From assembly GCA_963851095.1 (NCBI GenBank), contig CAWKOX010000010.1, positions 248,001-312,000 of the forward strand: a stretch of 64,000 nt of DNA, in the 5' to 3' direction. The position numbers and the translations under genes were made by a program. Within the stretch, counting starts at the first letter, position 1. The number at the start of each line of letters is the position of its first letter. Source of the DNA: Oleispira sp963851095 (GTDB taxonomy: Bacteria; Pseudomonadota; Gammaproteobacteria; Pseudomonadales; Oceanobacteraceae). Below are positions 43,456 through 52,594 of this stretch, piece after piece. The notes beneath the pieces were generated by a model. That model ran no database searches. It had not been told where the DNA came from and was given only the letters and a program-made list of their open reading frames with translations.

Positions 43456-46221
43456 TTAAAGCTGCTTAGCGGCAGCAAGAAGAGCCTGGTTATAACGTTG
43501 CTGCCACGTTGGGTCTGCGCTGAGTGTTAACCACTGGCTAACGGAGTCACAGATTTGCTGCTGCAAGCTACCCGATTGACCTAAGCCTTGTGCCAAGCGT
43601 TGTACTTGATACGCCATGCGTGCTTGCTGATCTTCCGCAGGAGACGGCAGCTCGGCGGCAATCTCTAAAGCGATACAGGCATTACGTAAATCATCGCTAT
43701 TACTTAATTCACTAGAAGTCTCACTCCACTTATTTTCAAGTAATAACTTATCAATACCTTGCGGTAGTTTTAACGCTGTTTCATCGGCTTTATACAATGA
43801 CTCAGCCTGCGCAGCATCGCTTGCTTTGATGCTGATTGCGGTAAGCTTGTCGGCAAGCGTTACCCATGCTTGCTGCTTTTTAGCAACTTTTGCTTCAGAT
43901 AATACATTCTCTTGCAGCTGCTGAGCGTCACTAAGACGCTTGCGTAACTGAGCATAAAGCGCTTTAGGCAACGATAGCTCAGCAAACTCTGCACTGCAGT
44001 TTTGTAGAATATCTTTGCTTTCTGCGTTGCTCAGTTTCGCCGCCGCTTCTGCTTTAATAATGATCGCTTGTGCGGATTCAATATTCGCTTCAATTTGTAC
44101 TTTATTTTGTTGGCGCTGTTCATCACGGCGAGAGAACACCGCATCACACGCAAGGCGGAATTCTTGCCATAGCTTTTGATCAGCTTTGTTTGGCGTCATA
44201 CCAATGGTTTTCCAAGACGATTGCAGCTGCTTGCTTTCTTCAATCGCTTGGCTTAACTCTTCGACATTTTGTAGCGATTTTGCTTGCTCAATTAACGCTT
44301 CTTTCGCTTCAATATTACGCTGGTATTCAGCTTTGATGTGCGCGTAAATTTTGTCAGATATGTCTTGTAAGCTGGCTTGACTATTTTTGTGTTCGTTACG
44401 ATCAACCGGAGAGAAGCTGCGGAACGTTTCACGAGCGGCATCAAGGGTTTTTTGGACAATTCCCCAATCAGCTGTATCCCAATCCATGTTGGCTTCGTAA
44501 TCAATTAACTGAGCCACTAAAGCCTGTCGATTCACTAAGTTTTGTTCGCGTTGTTTTGCCATATCGGCATAGTGTGCTTTGCAAGGCTCGTAAGCTTTGT
44601 CGGCAGCACTGCGGAAACGAGTCCATAACACTTTGTCATCTTGGCGAGCGATAGGGCCAATGGTTTTCCATTCTTCTTGCAGTGTATGAATCTTGTCGGC
44701 CAGTAAAGATGGGTCCATCTCGCTATCGACCAAGTTTTCCATGCTTACGCACAGTGCTTCTTTTTTAGGCGTGGCGGCATAACCCTGCCAATCACGAATC
44801 TCGGTTAATTGTGCGGTTAGATTCTGATATTGACGCTGGAATTTTTTAGACTCTTGCTGACTGATTTTTTTCATTGCCTGAACAGCCTGTTGATGACACT
44901 TGTTAGCGTCTTTCAAATGGCCTTCAGCAATGTGATCTTCTAGCTCGGTTAGCAATTGAGCAAGTTTTTTAGAACTGTCTGCTTCGTGAGCGCTGATGTT
45001 TTGATTGTGCTTGATGACACGTTGTAAGGCGTTATCAAGAGCAACTAATAGGGCAGGAGTTTCTAATACGATATGGGCAGCAGGGGATGTCCAACTAAGC
45101 TGCTTTACCAGTTTGGTTAATTCTTTTTGAAGATTCTGGCTCTTACTTAAGCTGGTTTTTTCTAACGACTCGCACTGCGCAACAAGTGTTTCAAGCGCTT
45201 CTTTTTGCTCTGACAACTGAGTGCGTGTTGAATTAAGGGCAAGCCAGGCGTGTAAGGTAGTTTCAAAGGCTTTGGTCTGAGCGGGTTCTGCTTGAGTGAT
45301 TTTTTGTGTACTTTTCCAGTTGTTTTCTAACTCGGCTAACTGCTCTGACAGTTGCTCGTTTAGCTCAAGAGTTTCTAACTGTGCTAATAGAGAAACATAG
45401 TTTTCTTTTGCTTCTGCAATGGCCGCTCGTTTTTCTTGAGCGGCTTTTTCTTCGGCAACATGCTCGGCTAAAATATCTTCACACTTAACCAATGCCGTAT
45501 TGAAATCTTGCAGCTGTTGCTGACTTTGACCACTAAGCGCAGCCCAGTTTTGTTTTAGTAGCTGCAGACGGCCGTTGTATTCTGGTGAATAAGCGCTTTT
45601 ACCAATCTGTTGAGCATTAGTGATGGCGCTAGCAATTTTTTCTTGGCGAAGTTTTTCACCGTCTTCAGCCGCTTTACTCGTGGCTAGCTGGTCTTTGCAG
45701 AAACGATAAAGCGCTTTGTCCTTACCTTGAGCAATAAGCATGAGCTTCTGCAAAGAATCACTTTTTTCTAAGCCATGGGCTGCTGCAAGGCGTACTTTTG
45801 AGACGGGGTTATTACTCGCAATATCAAGACGGATATCTTCGCTGCCCAATTTATTAATCGCGGCTAAGCGTAATTCGTCATCTTGGGTATAGGTTGCAAT
45901 ATTGACCAAGTCGTTATCATTTTTTACCGAAGCTAAATCTGCAATACTTTGGTTGGGTAAGAGTCGTACTAAATGTTGCTGCTGAGCTTGCTGACGCAGT
46001 TCAGTATGATCGCAGACCAAAAAAGACGCCAATTGCTGAGGTGACTTGATTAAGGCTAAAGCGCTAGAGCGTACGCTCAAATCAGTATCTTGCTCGGCAA
46101 CTTGAGCTAAAATATTTTCGTCGCTGAGTTTGGCTAATGCCAACTTCCGAACGGCCGGATCTTTGTGCTGCCACTTCGGTTTAAAGATGGAAGGTTTAAA
46201 AAGATTTTCTAATAACGCCAT
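43456..46221 (-). CDS. DUF349 domain-containing protein, large
   Basis: About 921 residues, almost entirely helical, with several DUF349 repeats (pattern LQEEWKTIGPIARQDDKVLWTRF, and LQSSWKTIGMTPNKADQKLWQEF) and an N-terminal HEAT-like segment (DPAVRKLALAKLSDENILAQVA). Coiled-coil, no enzyme motif; function unknown. The ATG at 46221 has AGGAAG seven bases upstream and fits MALLENLFKP; the longer frame from 46248 is unlikely. DUF349 proteins of this size are conserved in Pseudomonas-like bacteria. Confidence 0.85.
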   Translation of the reverse strand: MALLENLFKPSIFKPKWQHKDPAVRKLALAKLSDENILAQVAEQDTDLSVRSSALALIKSPQQLASFLVCDHTELRQQAQQQHLVRLLPNQSIADLASVKNDNDLVNIATYTQDDELRLAAINKLGSEDIRLDIASNNPVSKVRLAAAHGLEKSDSLQKLMLIAQGKDKALYRFCKDQLATSKAAEDGEKLRQEKIASAITNAQQIGKSAYSPEYNGRLQLLKQNWAALSGQSQQQLQDFNTALVKCEDILAEHVAEEKAAQEKRAAIAEAKENYVSLLAQLETLELNEQLSEQLAELENNWKSTQKITQAEPAQTKAFETTLHAWLALNSTRTQLSEQKEALETLVAQCESLEKTSLSKSQNLQKELTKLVKQLSWTSPAAHIVLETPALLVALDNALQRVIKHNQNISAHEADSSKKLAQLLTELEDHIAEGHLKDANKCHQQAVQAMKKISQQESKKFQRQYQNLTAQLTEIRDWQGYAATPKKEALCVSMENLVDSEMDPSLLADKIHTLQEEWKTIGPIARQDDKVLWTRFRSAADKAYEPCKAHYADMAKQREQNLVNRQALVAQLIDYEANMDWDTADWGIVQKTLDAARETFRSFSPVDRNEHKNSQASLQDISDKIYAHIKAEYQRNIEAKEALIEQAKSLQNVEELSQAIEESKQLQSSWKTIGMTPNKADQKLWQEFRLACDAVFSRRDEQRQQNKVQIEANIESAQAIIIKAEAAAKLSNAESKDILQNCSAEFAELSLPKALYAQLRKRLSDAQQLQENVLSEAKVAKKQQAWVTLADKLTAISIKASDAAQAESLYKADETALKLPQGIDKLLLENKWSETSSELSNSDDLRNACIALEIAAELPSPAEDQQARMAYQVQRLAQGLGQSGSLQQQICDSVSQWLTLSADPTWQQRYNQALLAAAKQL

Positions 46222-46388
46222 GTAATTCTTCCTGGAACAAATGCACAAAAGGCTTAAATGTAAATAAGGGCTATTCTACTACTAATTTAGCAATCATAGA
46301 ATTGGGTTAGAGCAATTGCTGTGCTAATATCGCCACATTCTATAGCTCGACATCCTAAAACTAAATAACTATAACAAGGATATACTCA

Positions 46389-47354
46389 ATGAAGTGGCTT
46401 AAATACGCTCTAATTTCGCTCTTACTCGTTCTACAAGGCTGTGCCTCAATGGGCATCTCAGATTATCCACTGGCTGAGTTGACCGAAAAATACACTGATG
46501 AAACCTCAAAATTTATGGCGGTAGATGATTTAATTATTCATTATCGCGACGAAGGCACCGGACCAACGCTAGTATTACTTCACGGCGTAGCGTCATCGCT
46601 TCATACTTGGGATGGTTGGGTTAATCGCTTAGCACCTCATTATCGAATCATTCGCATTGATCTACCGGGCCACGGCTTGACCGGAAGTGACCCAACGATT
46701 GAGCGCTATGAGATTGCTTATATGATTAATAAGCTCGAAAAATTCCTCAACAAACTCAGCATCGACGAAATTTATTTGGCGGGTAATTCTTTAGGGGGTT
46801 ACATCGGCTGGAATTATGCGCTGCACCGCCCAGATCGTATTAAAAAGATGGTCTTATTAGATTCAGCGGGTTTCCCGCAAGACATGCCCTTTATCATGAA
46901 TTTTGCTGCATTGCCGGTAATCGGTGAGATGGCGGGTTTTATGATGCCGAAGTTCATTGTTAATAGAAACGTTAAACAAGCCTTTGGTGATAGCGACAAA
47001 GTGACGGACAAACTACAGCAGCGTTATTTTGACTTAACCATGCGTCAAGGTAATCGTGAAGCCTTAGTCAATGTCTTCCGAACTATGAAAGAGCAAAGCA
47101 CAAATGAACATTTGGGTGACCGCATTAAAGATATCGAAACGCCGACATTATTAATGTGGGGGAGCGAAGACGAATGGGTACCTCTGAGTATTATGCAGCA
47201 ATTCCATCAGGCATTACCGAACTCACAAACCATCGTTTACGAAGGTGTGGGCCATATGCCAATGGAAGAATTACCGGTTCAGACGTCTCGTGACGCACAT
47301 TCATTCTTTACGCTAGGCAAAACATTGGCAGAGCCTTTGGTTCTAGCGCCTTAA
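46389..47354 (+). CDS. Alpha/beta hydrolase lipoprotein
   Basis: A 321-residue hydrolase with a lipoprotein signal (lipobox LQGC, Cys18). The alpha/beta fold has the oxyanion HGVASSLHTWDGW, nucleophile elbow GNSLGG (Ser134), acid GSEDEWVP and catalytic GVGHMPMEE. A lipase/esterase-like enzyme at the envelope; substrate unknown. It is followed 47 bp later by the sbcB leader with a small GC hairpin (47391-47410). Confidence 0.92.
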   Translation: MKWLKYALISLLLVLQGCASMGISDYPLAELTEKYTDETSKFMAVDDLIIHYRDEGTGPTLVLLHGVASSLHTWDGWVNRLAPHYRIIRIDLPGHGLTGSDPTIERYEIAYMINKLEKFLNKLSIDEIYLAGNSLGGYIGWNYALHRPDRIKKMVLLDSAGFPQDMPFIMNFAALPVIGEMAGFMMPKFIVNRNVKQAFGDSDKVTDKLQQRYFDLTMRQGNREALVNVFRTMKEQSTNEHLGDRIKDIETPTLLMWGSEDEWVPLSIMQQFHQALPNSQTIVYEGVGHMPMEELPVQTSRDAHSFFTLGKTLAEPLVLAP

Positions 47355-47390
47355 AGAGACAATTTTAAATACTATCTAAATACTAGAAGC

Positions 47391-47410
47391 GGGGCTGATT
47401 GTTCGGCCCC
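47391..47410 (+). other. Small GC-rich hairpin before sbcB
   Basis: GGGGCTGA pairs with TCGGCCCC (one G-U wobble) around a TTGT loop, in the 71-bp gap between the hydrolase and sbcB. No U-tract follows, so it is a weak terminator or leader hairpin at most. Confidence 0.45.
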
Positions 47411-47425
47411 TATAAAGTAGGTGTA

Positions 47426-48877
47426 ATGAGTCAATCTATTCTTTGGTACGATTACGAAACCTTCGGCGCGGATCCTTCATTTGATCGGCCTGCTCAATTC
47501 GCCGGTATTCGCACCGACGAAAATTTAAATGAAATCGACGAACCGGTGCAACTGTTTTGTCGCCCCAGCCCCGATTACCTTCCTCATCCGCAAGCTGCCA
47601 TGATTACCGGCATTACTCCCCAGCAATGTTTACAAGATGGCCTGCCTGAAAATGAATTTATCGACCAAATTAATCAAATCTTCTCAGTGCCAGACACCTG
47701 CGCAGCGGGCTATAACAGCATTCGGTTTGATGATGAAGTAACGCGTTATACGCTTTATCGCAATTTTTATGATCCTTATGAACGTGAATATAAAAACGGC
47801 AATTCTCGTTGGGACATTCTCGATGTCATGCGTTGTGCATATGCGTTACGCCCCGAAGGCATCAACTGGCCTAAAAATGCGGAAGGCAAAGTCAGCTTTC
47901 GTTTAGAAGACTTAACCGCCGCCAATGGCATTGATCTGGGTAAAGCCCACGATGCCGTGGTCGATGTGCGCGCAACGATTGCGGTGGCAAGGCTGCTATT
48001 AGAAAAGCAACCTAAGTTATACCGTTATCTATTTGAACATCGCGCTAAGCACAAACTGGCTGCATTAGTCGACGTTGATAATAATAAGCCCTTGGTTCAT
48101 GTTTCGGGAATGTACGGCGTTGATCGTGGTTGCATGGCGATAGTCGTACCTTTGTGTTGGCATCCAACCAATAAAAATTCCTTTATCGCCTTTGACCTGT
48201 CTACAGACCCGAATACTTTAGCGGGCTTGACGGTTGAACAAATGCAGCAGCGATTGTTTTCTAAGCAAGCCGATCTACCAGAAGGCATTGAGCGCTTAGG
48301 CTTAAAAGAAGTGCATATTAACAAAAGCCCCGTGCTTGCCCCGGCCGCTACATTAACCCCAGATCAAGCAGCACGCTGGGAAATATCGGGTGATGTATTG
48401 CGTGCCAATTTAGCCGCACTAAAAACACTTTTAGCTCAAGACGGCTCTGTGTTGCAAAACTTGCATGGGGTGTATACCCAGCGAGAATTTGCCGAAAAAA
48501 CCGATGTCGATACCATGCTCTATAGTGGTGGTTTTTGGAGTGGCATGGATAAAAAAGCCATGGCGCAAATACATGCAACGTCTCCTAAAATGCTTGGTAG
48601 TCTTAACGTTCAGTTTCAAGATCCGCGTGGAGAAGAGATGTTCTTCCGCTTTCGTGCTCGTAACTACCCAGAAAGCTTGCAAGAAGACGATCATGAACGT
48701 TGGGCAAAGCATTGCTCCGACAGCCTACTAGGCAATGGCCCTGGTTTGAATTTTGAACAGTTTGGTATTGCGCTGCAGCAGGCGTTCCAAGACTATCAGC
48801 ACGACCAAGATAAAATGTTCGTCTTGCAAGAGCTGCAACTGTACGCCGAATCGATTTATCCGGCCGATGGGTTTTAA
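47426..48877 (+). CDS. sbcB: Exodeoxyribonuclease I
   Basis: About 483 residues. The DEDDh nuclease begins WYDYETFGADP (metal-binding Asp and Glu), with RFDDEVTRYTLYRNF and a KAHDAVVDV segment supplying the other acidic residues and His. The C-terminal half is the SH3-like/helical domain of ExoI. It digests single-stranded DNA 3' to 5' in recombination and mismatch repair. The ATG at 47426 behind GTAGGTG is preferred over a TTG at 47399. Confidence 0.94.
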   Translation: MSQSILWYDYETFGADPSFDRPAQFAGIRTDENLNEIDEPVQLFCRPSPDYLPHPQAAMITGITPQQCLQDGLPENEFIDQINQIFSVPDTCAAGYNSIRFDDEVTRYTLYRNFYDPYEREYKNGNSRWDILDVMRCAYALRPEGINWPKNAEGKVSFRLEDLTAANGIDLGKAHDAVVDVRATIAVARLLLEKQPKLYRYLFEHRAKHKLAALVDVDNNKPLVHVSGMYGVDRGCMAIVVPLCWHPTNKNSFIAFDLSTDPNTLAGLTVEQMQQRLFSKQADLPEGIERLGLKEVHINKSPVLAPAATLTPDQAARWEISGDVLRANLAALKTLLAQDGSVLQNLHGVYTQREFAEKTDVDTMLYSGGFWSGMDKKAMAQIHATSPKMLGSLNVQFQDPRGEEMFFRFRARNYPESLQEDDHERWAKHCSDSLLGNGPGLNFEQFGIALQQAFQDYQHDQDKMFVLQELQLYAESIYPADGF

Positions 48878-48897
48878 GAGTTCGATCAGCCATAAAC

Positions 48898-48935
48898 AAA
48901 AAAAGCCTCGGTTAATGATAACCGAGGCTTTTTTT
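48898..48935. terminator. Bidirectional terminator between sbcB and rimO
   Basis: GCCTCGGTTA (48905-48914) pairs with TAACCGAGGC (48919-48928), loop ATGA, with an A-run before and a T7 run after. It can end transcripts of both the plus-strand sbcB and the minus-strand rimO. Confidence 0.95.
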
Positions 48936-48998
48936 GTACTTGCATTTGTACTTGTATTTTAGCCAGTAGAGCACTGGCTAAAATATTTCAGATAAAGC

Positions 48999-50390
48999 CT
49001 AAGCTTTTACTTCAGCCCAAAGATCGTACTCATCGGAGTGCGTTATCTCAACTTCAACGAAGTCCCCAGGGGCGCAATCGAAGTATTCATTCAGATAAAC
49101 CATGCCATCAATATTGGGTGCATCTGCAACCGTACGGCCAACTGCGCCTTCTTCGTCTACATCGTCAATCAATACCGTCATGGTCTGGCCAACACGGCGA
49201 GCCAGTTTACGAGTGCTAATTTCTTGAGCTTTGGCCATGAAGCGTTCCCAGCGATCTTGCTGAATATCTTCTGGCACATGATCCGGCAGGGCATTTGCGC
49301 GTGCGCCTTCAACTGGGCTGTATTTAAAGCAACCAACGCGATCCAATTCTGCTTCTTCTAACCAGTCTAAAAGAATCTGGAAGTCTTCTTCCGTTTCACC
49401 CGGGAAACCCACCACGAAGGTAGAACGTAATACAATATTGGGTGCAATTTCACGCCATTTTTTAATACGCGCTAAGGTGTTTTCAGCGTGAGCAGGGCGC
49501 TTCATTAACTTCAAAACCGCTGGGCTTGCATGCTGAAATGGAATATCTAAATACGGCAGGATATGGTTTTCAGCCATCATAGGAATGATGTCGTCAACGT
49601 GCGGGTAAGGGTAAACGTAATGCAAACGTACCCAAACACCCATCTTGCCTAGCTCTTGGCAAAGAGAAAGCAGATTGGTTTTAACCGGAGCACCATTCCA
49701 GAAACCGGTGCGGAATTTCATATCAACGCCATACGCGCTGGTATCTTGAGAAATGATCAACAGCTCTTTTGTACCGGCATCGACTAAACGTTTTGCTTCT
49801 TCTAATACATCACCAATGGGGCGACTAACGTGCTTGCCGCGCATATCTGGGATGATGCAGAAAGTACACTTGTGATTACAGCCTTCAGAAATCTTTAAGT
49901 ACGAATAATGACGAGGAGTCAGTTTAACGCCCTGAGCCGGAATCAAATCGGTGAACGGGTCGAAGTCTGGATTAGGTGGCACCCACTCGTGAACCGCTGT
50001 CATGACCTCTTCATACGCATGCGCGCCAGAGATAGACAGTACACCAGGGTTTTCTTTCTTAATCAGCTCGGCGTCAGCGCCTTTACCCATGCAACCTGTA
50101 ACAATGACCTTGCCGTTAGACGTCATGGCTTCGCCGATGGCATCTAGAGACTCTTGTTTTGCCGCATCGATGAAGCCACACGTATTAACCACCACTACGT
50201 CAGCATCTTCGTAGGTATTGGTAATGTCGTAACCGTCCATTTTCAATTGCGTAAGAATACGTTCAGAATCGACGCTATTTTTTGGACAGCCGAGGCTTAC
50301 GAAGCCAATTTTTCCGCTACTATCATGCTTGCTAGAAGCGATTAGTTCGCTAGGATTCTGTGGATCAATCGAATGGGTGTTATCTGGCAT
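48999..50390 (-). CDS. rimO: Ribosomal protein S12 methylthiotransferase
   Basis: A 463-residue radical-SAM enzyme that methylthiolates an aspartate of ribosomal protein S12. N-terminal domain begins GFVSLGCPKNSVDSE with [4Fe-4S] cysteines at GCPK, NTCGF and GCMGK; the radical-SAM motif is CNHKCTFC (CxxxCxxC); C-terminal TRAM domain ends in DLWAEV. Length and order match RimO rather than MiaB. Divergent from recQ by 170 bp. Confidence 0.96.
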   Translation of the reverse strand: MPDNTHSIDPQNPSELIASSKHDSSGKIGFVSLGCPKNSVDSERILTQLKMDGYDITNTYEDADVVVVNTCGFIDAAKQESLDAIGEAMTSNGKVIVTGCMGKGADAELIKKENPGVLSISGAHAYEEVMTAVHEWVPPNPDFDPFTDLIPAQGVKLTPRHYSYLKISEGCNHKCTFCIIPDMRGKHVSRPIGDVLEEAKRLVDAGTKELLIISQDTSAYGVDMKFRTGFWNGAPVKTNLLSLCQELGKMGVWVRLHYVYPYPHVDDIIPMMAENHILPYLDIPFQHASPAVLKLMKRPAHAENTLARIKKWREIAPNIVLRSTFVVGFPGETEEDFQILLDWLEEAELDRVGCFKYSPVEGARANALPDHVPEDIQQDRWERFMAKAQEISTRKLARRVGQTMTVLIDDVDEEGAVGRTVADAPNIDGMVYLNEYFDCAPGDFVEVEITHSDEYDLWAEVKA

Positions 50391-50563
50391 TGTTGGCTCA
50401 TCAAGGTAGATCTAATAATGCGCGGATTTTATCTTAAATAGACGAAATTGGCTATCAGACTCTCTTTGTCATGCTAAATGATTGAGGGGATTAAGGGTGG
50501 TCAAATACGCAGTAAGTCGGTAAATTGCATAGAACTTAATGCTCTAAATTGGAATGGCCCCTC

Positions 50564-52531
50564 ATGGAATTAACTTCATCTTTAAAGCTGCACTTTGGCT
50601 TTGATCAATTTCGAGGCGGGCAAGAGCAAACGATTCGCCAGCTGATTGCGGGGCAGTCGTCGCTAGCGATTTTTCCTACGGGCTCGGGTAAATCTTTGTG
50701 TTATCAACTTACCGCCTTGCATCTACCTCATGTCACCTTGGTCGTATCGCCCTTATTAGCCTTAATGAAAGATCAGCTTGAGTTTTTGGCGAGTAAAGGT
50801 ATTGCTGCTGCGAGTATTGATTCGACATTGAGCGGGGATGAAAGTCAGCAGGTCATGGCGGATGTGCGCTTGGGTAAAATTAAGATTTTAATGGTCTCGG
50901 TTGAGCGCTTTAAAAATGAACGCTTTCGTCAGTTCATTAATGCCGTGCCCATTTCAATGCTGGTGGTCGATGAAGCGCACTGTATATCAGAGTGGGGGCA
51001 TAACTTTCGCCCAGACTATCTTAAGCTGCCGGTGTATTGCCAAGAGCTGAATATTCCCTTAGTGCTACTATTAACCGCCACGGCGACCCGAAAGGTTAAA
51101 AACGACATGGCGGCTAAGTTCGATATTCAGCCGCAACATGTCATCCAAACAGGCTTTTATCGCGCGAACCTCGATTTAGCCGTACTCCCCGTTGCTGAAA
51201 ATGAAAAATCGCAAGTATTAGTGCAAAGTATTCGCCAGCAACAACAGATATTTACCGCGTCAGGGCTACAATCTGCGGGCATTGTTTATGTCACATTGCA
51301 ACACAGCGCAGAACGCGTAGCGGCTTATTTACAAGGCGCAGGGATTAACGCGGTGGCGTACCACGCGGGTTTTGATTCCGACAAACGACAACAGATTCAA
51401 AATGACTTCATGCAAGGCCGTACCGATGTCGTGGTGGCTACAATCGCGTTTGGGATGGGCATTGATAAATCTGACATTCGATTTGTGATTCATTACGACT
51501 TACCCAAATCGATAGAAAACTACAGCCAAGAAATTGGCCGAGCAGGGCGCGATGGCCAGCCTTCCAACTGCTTAACCTTAGCCAACTTGGATGGTTTAAA
51601 TACCGTTGAGAACTTTGTCTATGGCGATACTCCCGAGTTATCGGCCATTGAATATTTATTAGAAAATATTCGCCAAGAAAGTAAACCTTCCGCGCGAGAA
51701 AAAGACGTCTCAGAATGGGAACTTCAGGTGGTGGGACTATCGAATGCGAGTAATATTCGACAACTCCCATTAAAAACATTATTAGTGCAGTTAGAAATGA
51801 TGAAAGTCATTAAGCCTATGTATGCGTATTTTGCCGAATTCAAATATAAGTTCTTACGTGACAAAGAATCGATACTGGCCATGTTTGAAGGGGAGCGTCG
51901 AGCTTTCTTAAGTGCCCTATTCACAACCAGTCAATTCAAAAAAGTATGGGCCGTTCCTGATTTTGACGCGCTATTTCGCAGCTATCAATCAGACAGAGCA
52001 CGAGTGATTACTGCCCTCGATTACCTTGCTGAAAAACAACTCATTGAACTTGAAAGTAAAAAAATGACGGAAGTCTTTCAAGTGCATCAAGAAGCCTTGC
52101 ATCAGCCACAACTGGCTGCAACCTTGCATCACTATTTTGTTGATAAAGAAGAAAAAGAGATAAAGCGTATTGCATCACTGGTACGTTTTTTTGAGCTGGA
52201 TAAATGTTTAAGCTCTAACCTTGCTCGATACTTTGATGATCAACAAGCGCCACAAACATGCGGCCACTGCTCGGTTTGTCGAGGGCAGGTGGCCAAATTG
52301 GAATACAGTCAGCAACCGAGCTGGCCAACGAATGAAGACATTCAACAAAGCTTAACTGGGCTGGCCAAGACACTAGAAGGAAAGGTCGAGTTGACGTTAG
52401 ATATTCAGTGTCGGTTCTTAGCGGGTATCAGCGTGCCCGTTTTTGCACGCAATAAAGTAAGGCAGCTACCGGGCTTTGCAAGTTGTGAACAGCTGCGCTA
52501 TGCCGATATACGACAGCGTATCAGCGAATAG
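50564..52531 (+). CDS. recQ: RecQ-family ATP-dependent DNA helicase
   Basis: About 655 residues. Superfamily-2 motifs: FRGGQEQTI, Walker A PTGSGKSLCYQL, Walker B DEAHCISEWGHNFRPDY, TATATRKV (motif III), AFGMGIDKSDIRFVIH (motif V) and QEIGRAGRDG (motif VI). The RecQ zinc-binding region ends CGHCSVC. A C-terminal winged-helix-like segment follows, HRDC domain not clear, so it belongs to a RecQ-like group shorter or different from E. coli RecQ at the end. ATG at 50564 is the likely start; the SD is weak. Confidence 0.88.
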   Translation: MELTSSLKLHFGFDQFRGGQEQTIRQLIAGQSSLAIFPTGSGKSLCYQLTALHLPHVTLVVSPLLALMKDQLEFLASKGIAAASIDSTLSGDESQQVMADVRLGKIKILMVSVERFKNERFRQFINAVPISMLVVDEAHCISEWGHNFRPDYLKLPVYCQELNIPLVLLLTATATRKVKNDMAAKFDIQPQHVIQTGFYRANLDLAVLPVAENEKSQVLVQSIRQQQQIFTASGLQSAGIVYVTLQHSAERVAAYLQGAGINAVAYHAGFDSDKRQQIQNDFMQGRTDVVVATIAFGMGIDKSDIRFVIHYDLPKSIENYSQEIGRAGRDGQPSNCLTLANLDGLNTVENFVYGDTPELSAIEYLLENIRQESKPSAREKDVSEWELQVVGLSNASNIRQLPLKTLLVQLEMMKVIKPMYAYFAEFKYKFLRDKESILAMFEGERRAFLSALFTTSQFKKVWAVPDFDALFRSYQSDRARVITALDYLAEKQLIELESKKMTEVFQVHQEALHQPQLAATLHHYFVDKEEKEIKRIASLVRFFELDKCLSSNLARYFDDQQAPQTCGHCSVCRGQVAKLEYSQQPSWPTNEDIQQSLTGLAKTLEGKVELTLDIQCRFLAGISVPVFARNKVRQLPGFASCEQLRYADIRQRISE

Positions 52532-52547
52532 GTTGAGATAGTATTGA

Positions 52548-52586
52548 TAGAGCAGTTTGATAGAACAGCTTAATAGAGCAGTTTGA
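52548..52586. repeat. 13-bp tandem repeat, three copies, after recQ
   Basis: tagagcagtttga / tagaacagcttaa / tagagcagtttga, directly after the recQ stop and before the stop of the convergent GGDEF-EAL gene. One of several short tandem repeats next to stop codons in this window. Confidence 0.85.
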
Positions 52587-52594
52587 AGTAGCCG

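Noticed and set aside
48603..48899. Antisense 98-codon frame over sbcB
   Set aside because: Lies wholly within a strongly coding gene on the other strand; shadow frame. The same reasoning removes other antisense frames such as 4091-4618 and 30123-30422.
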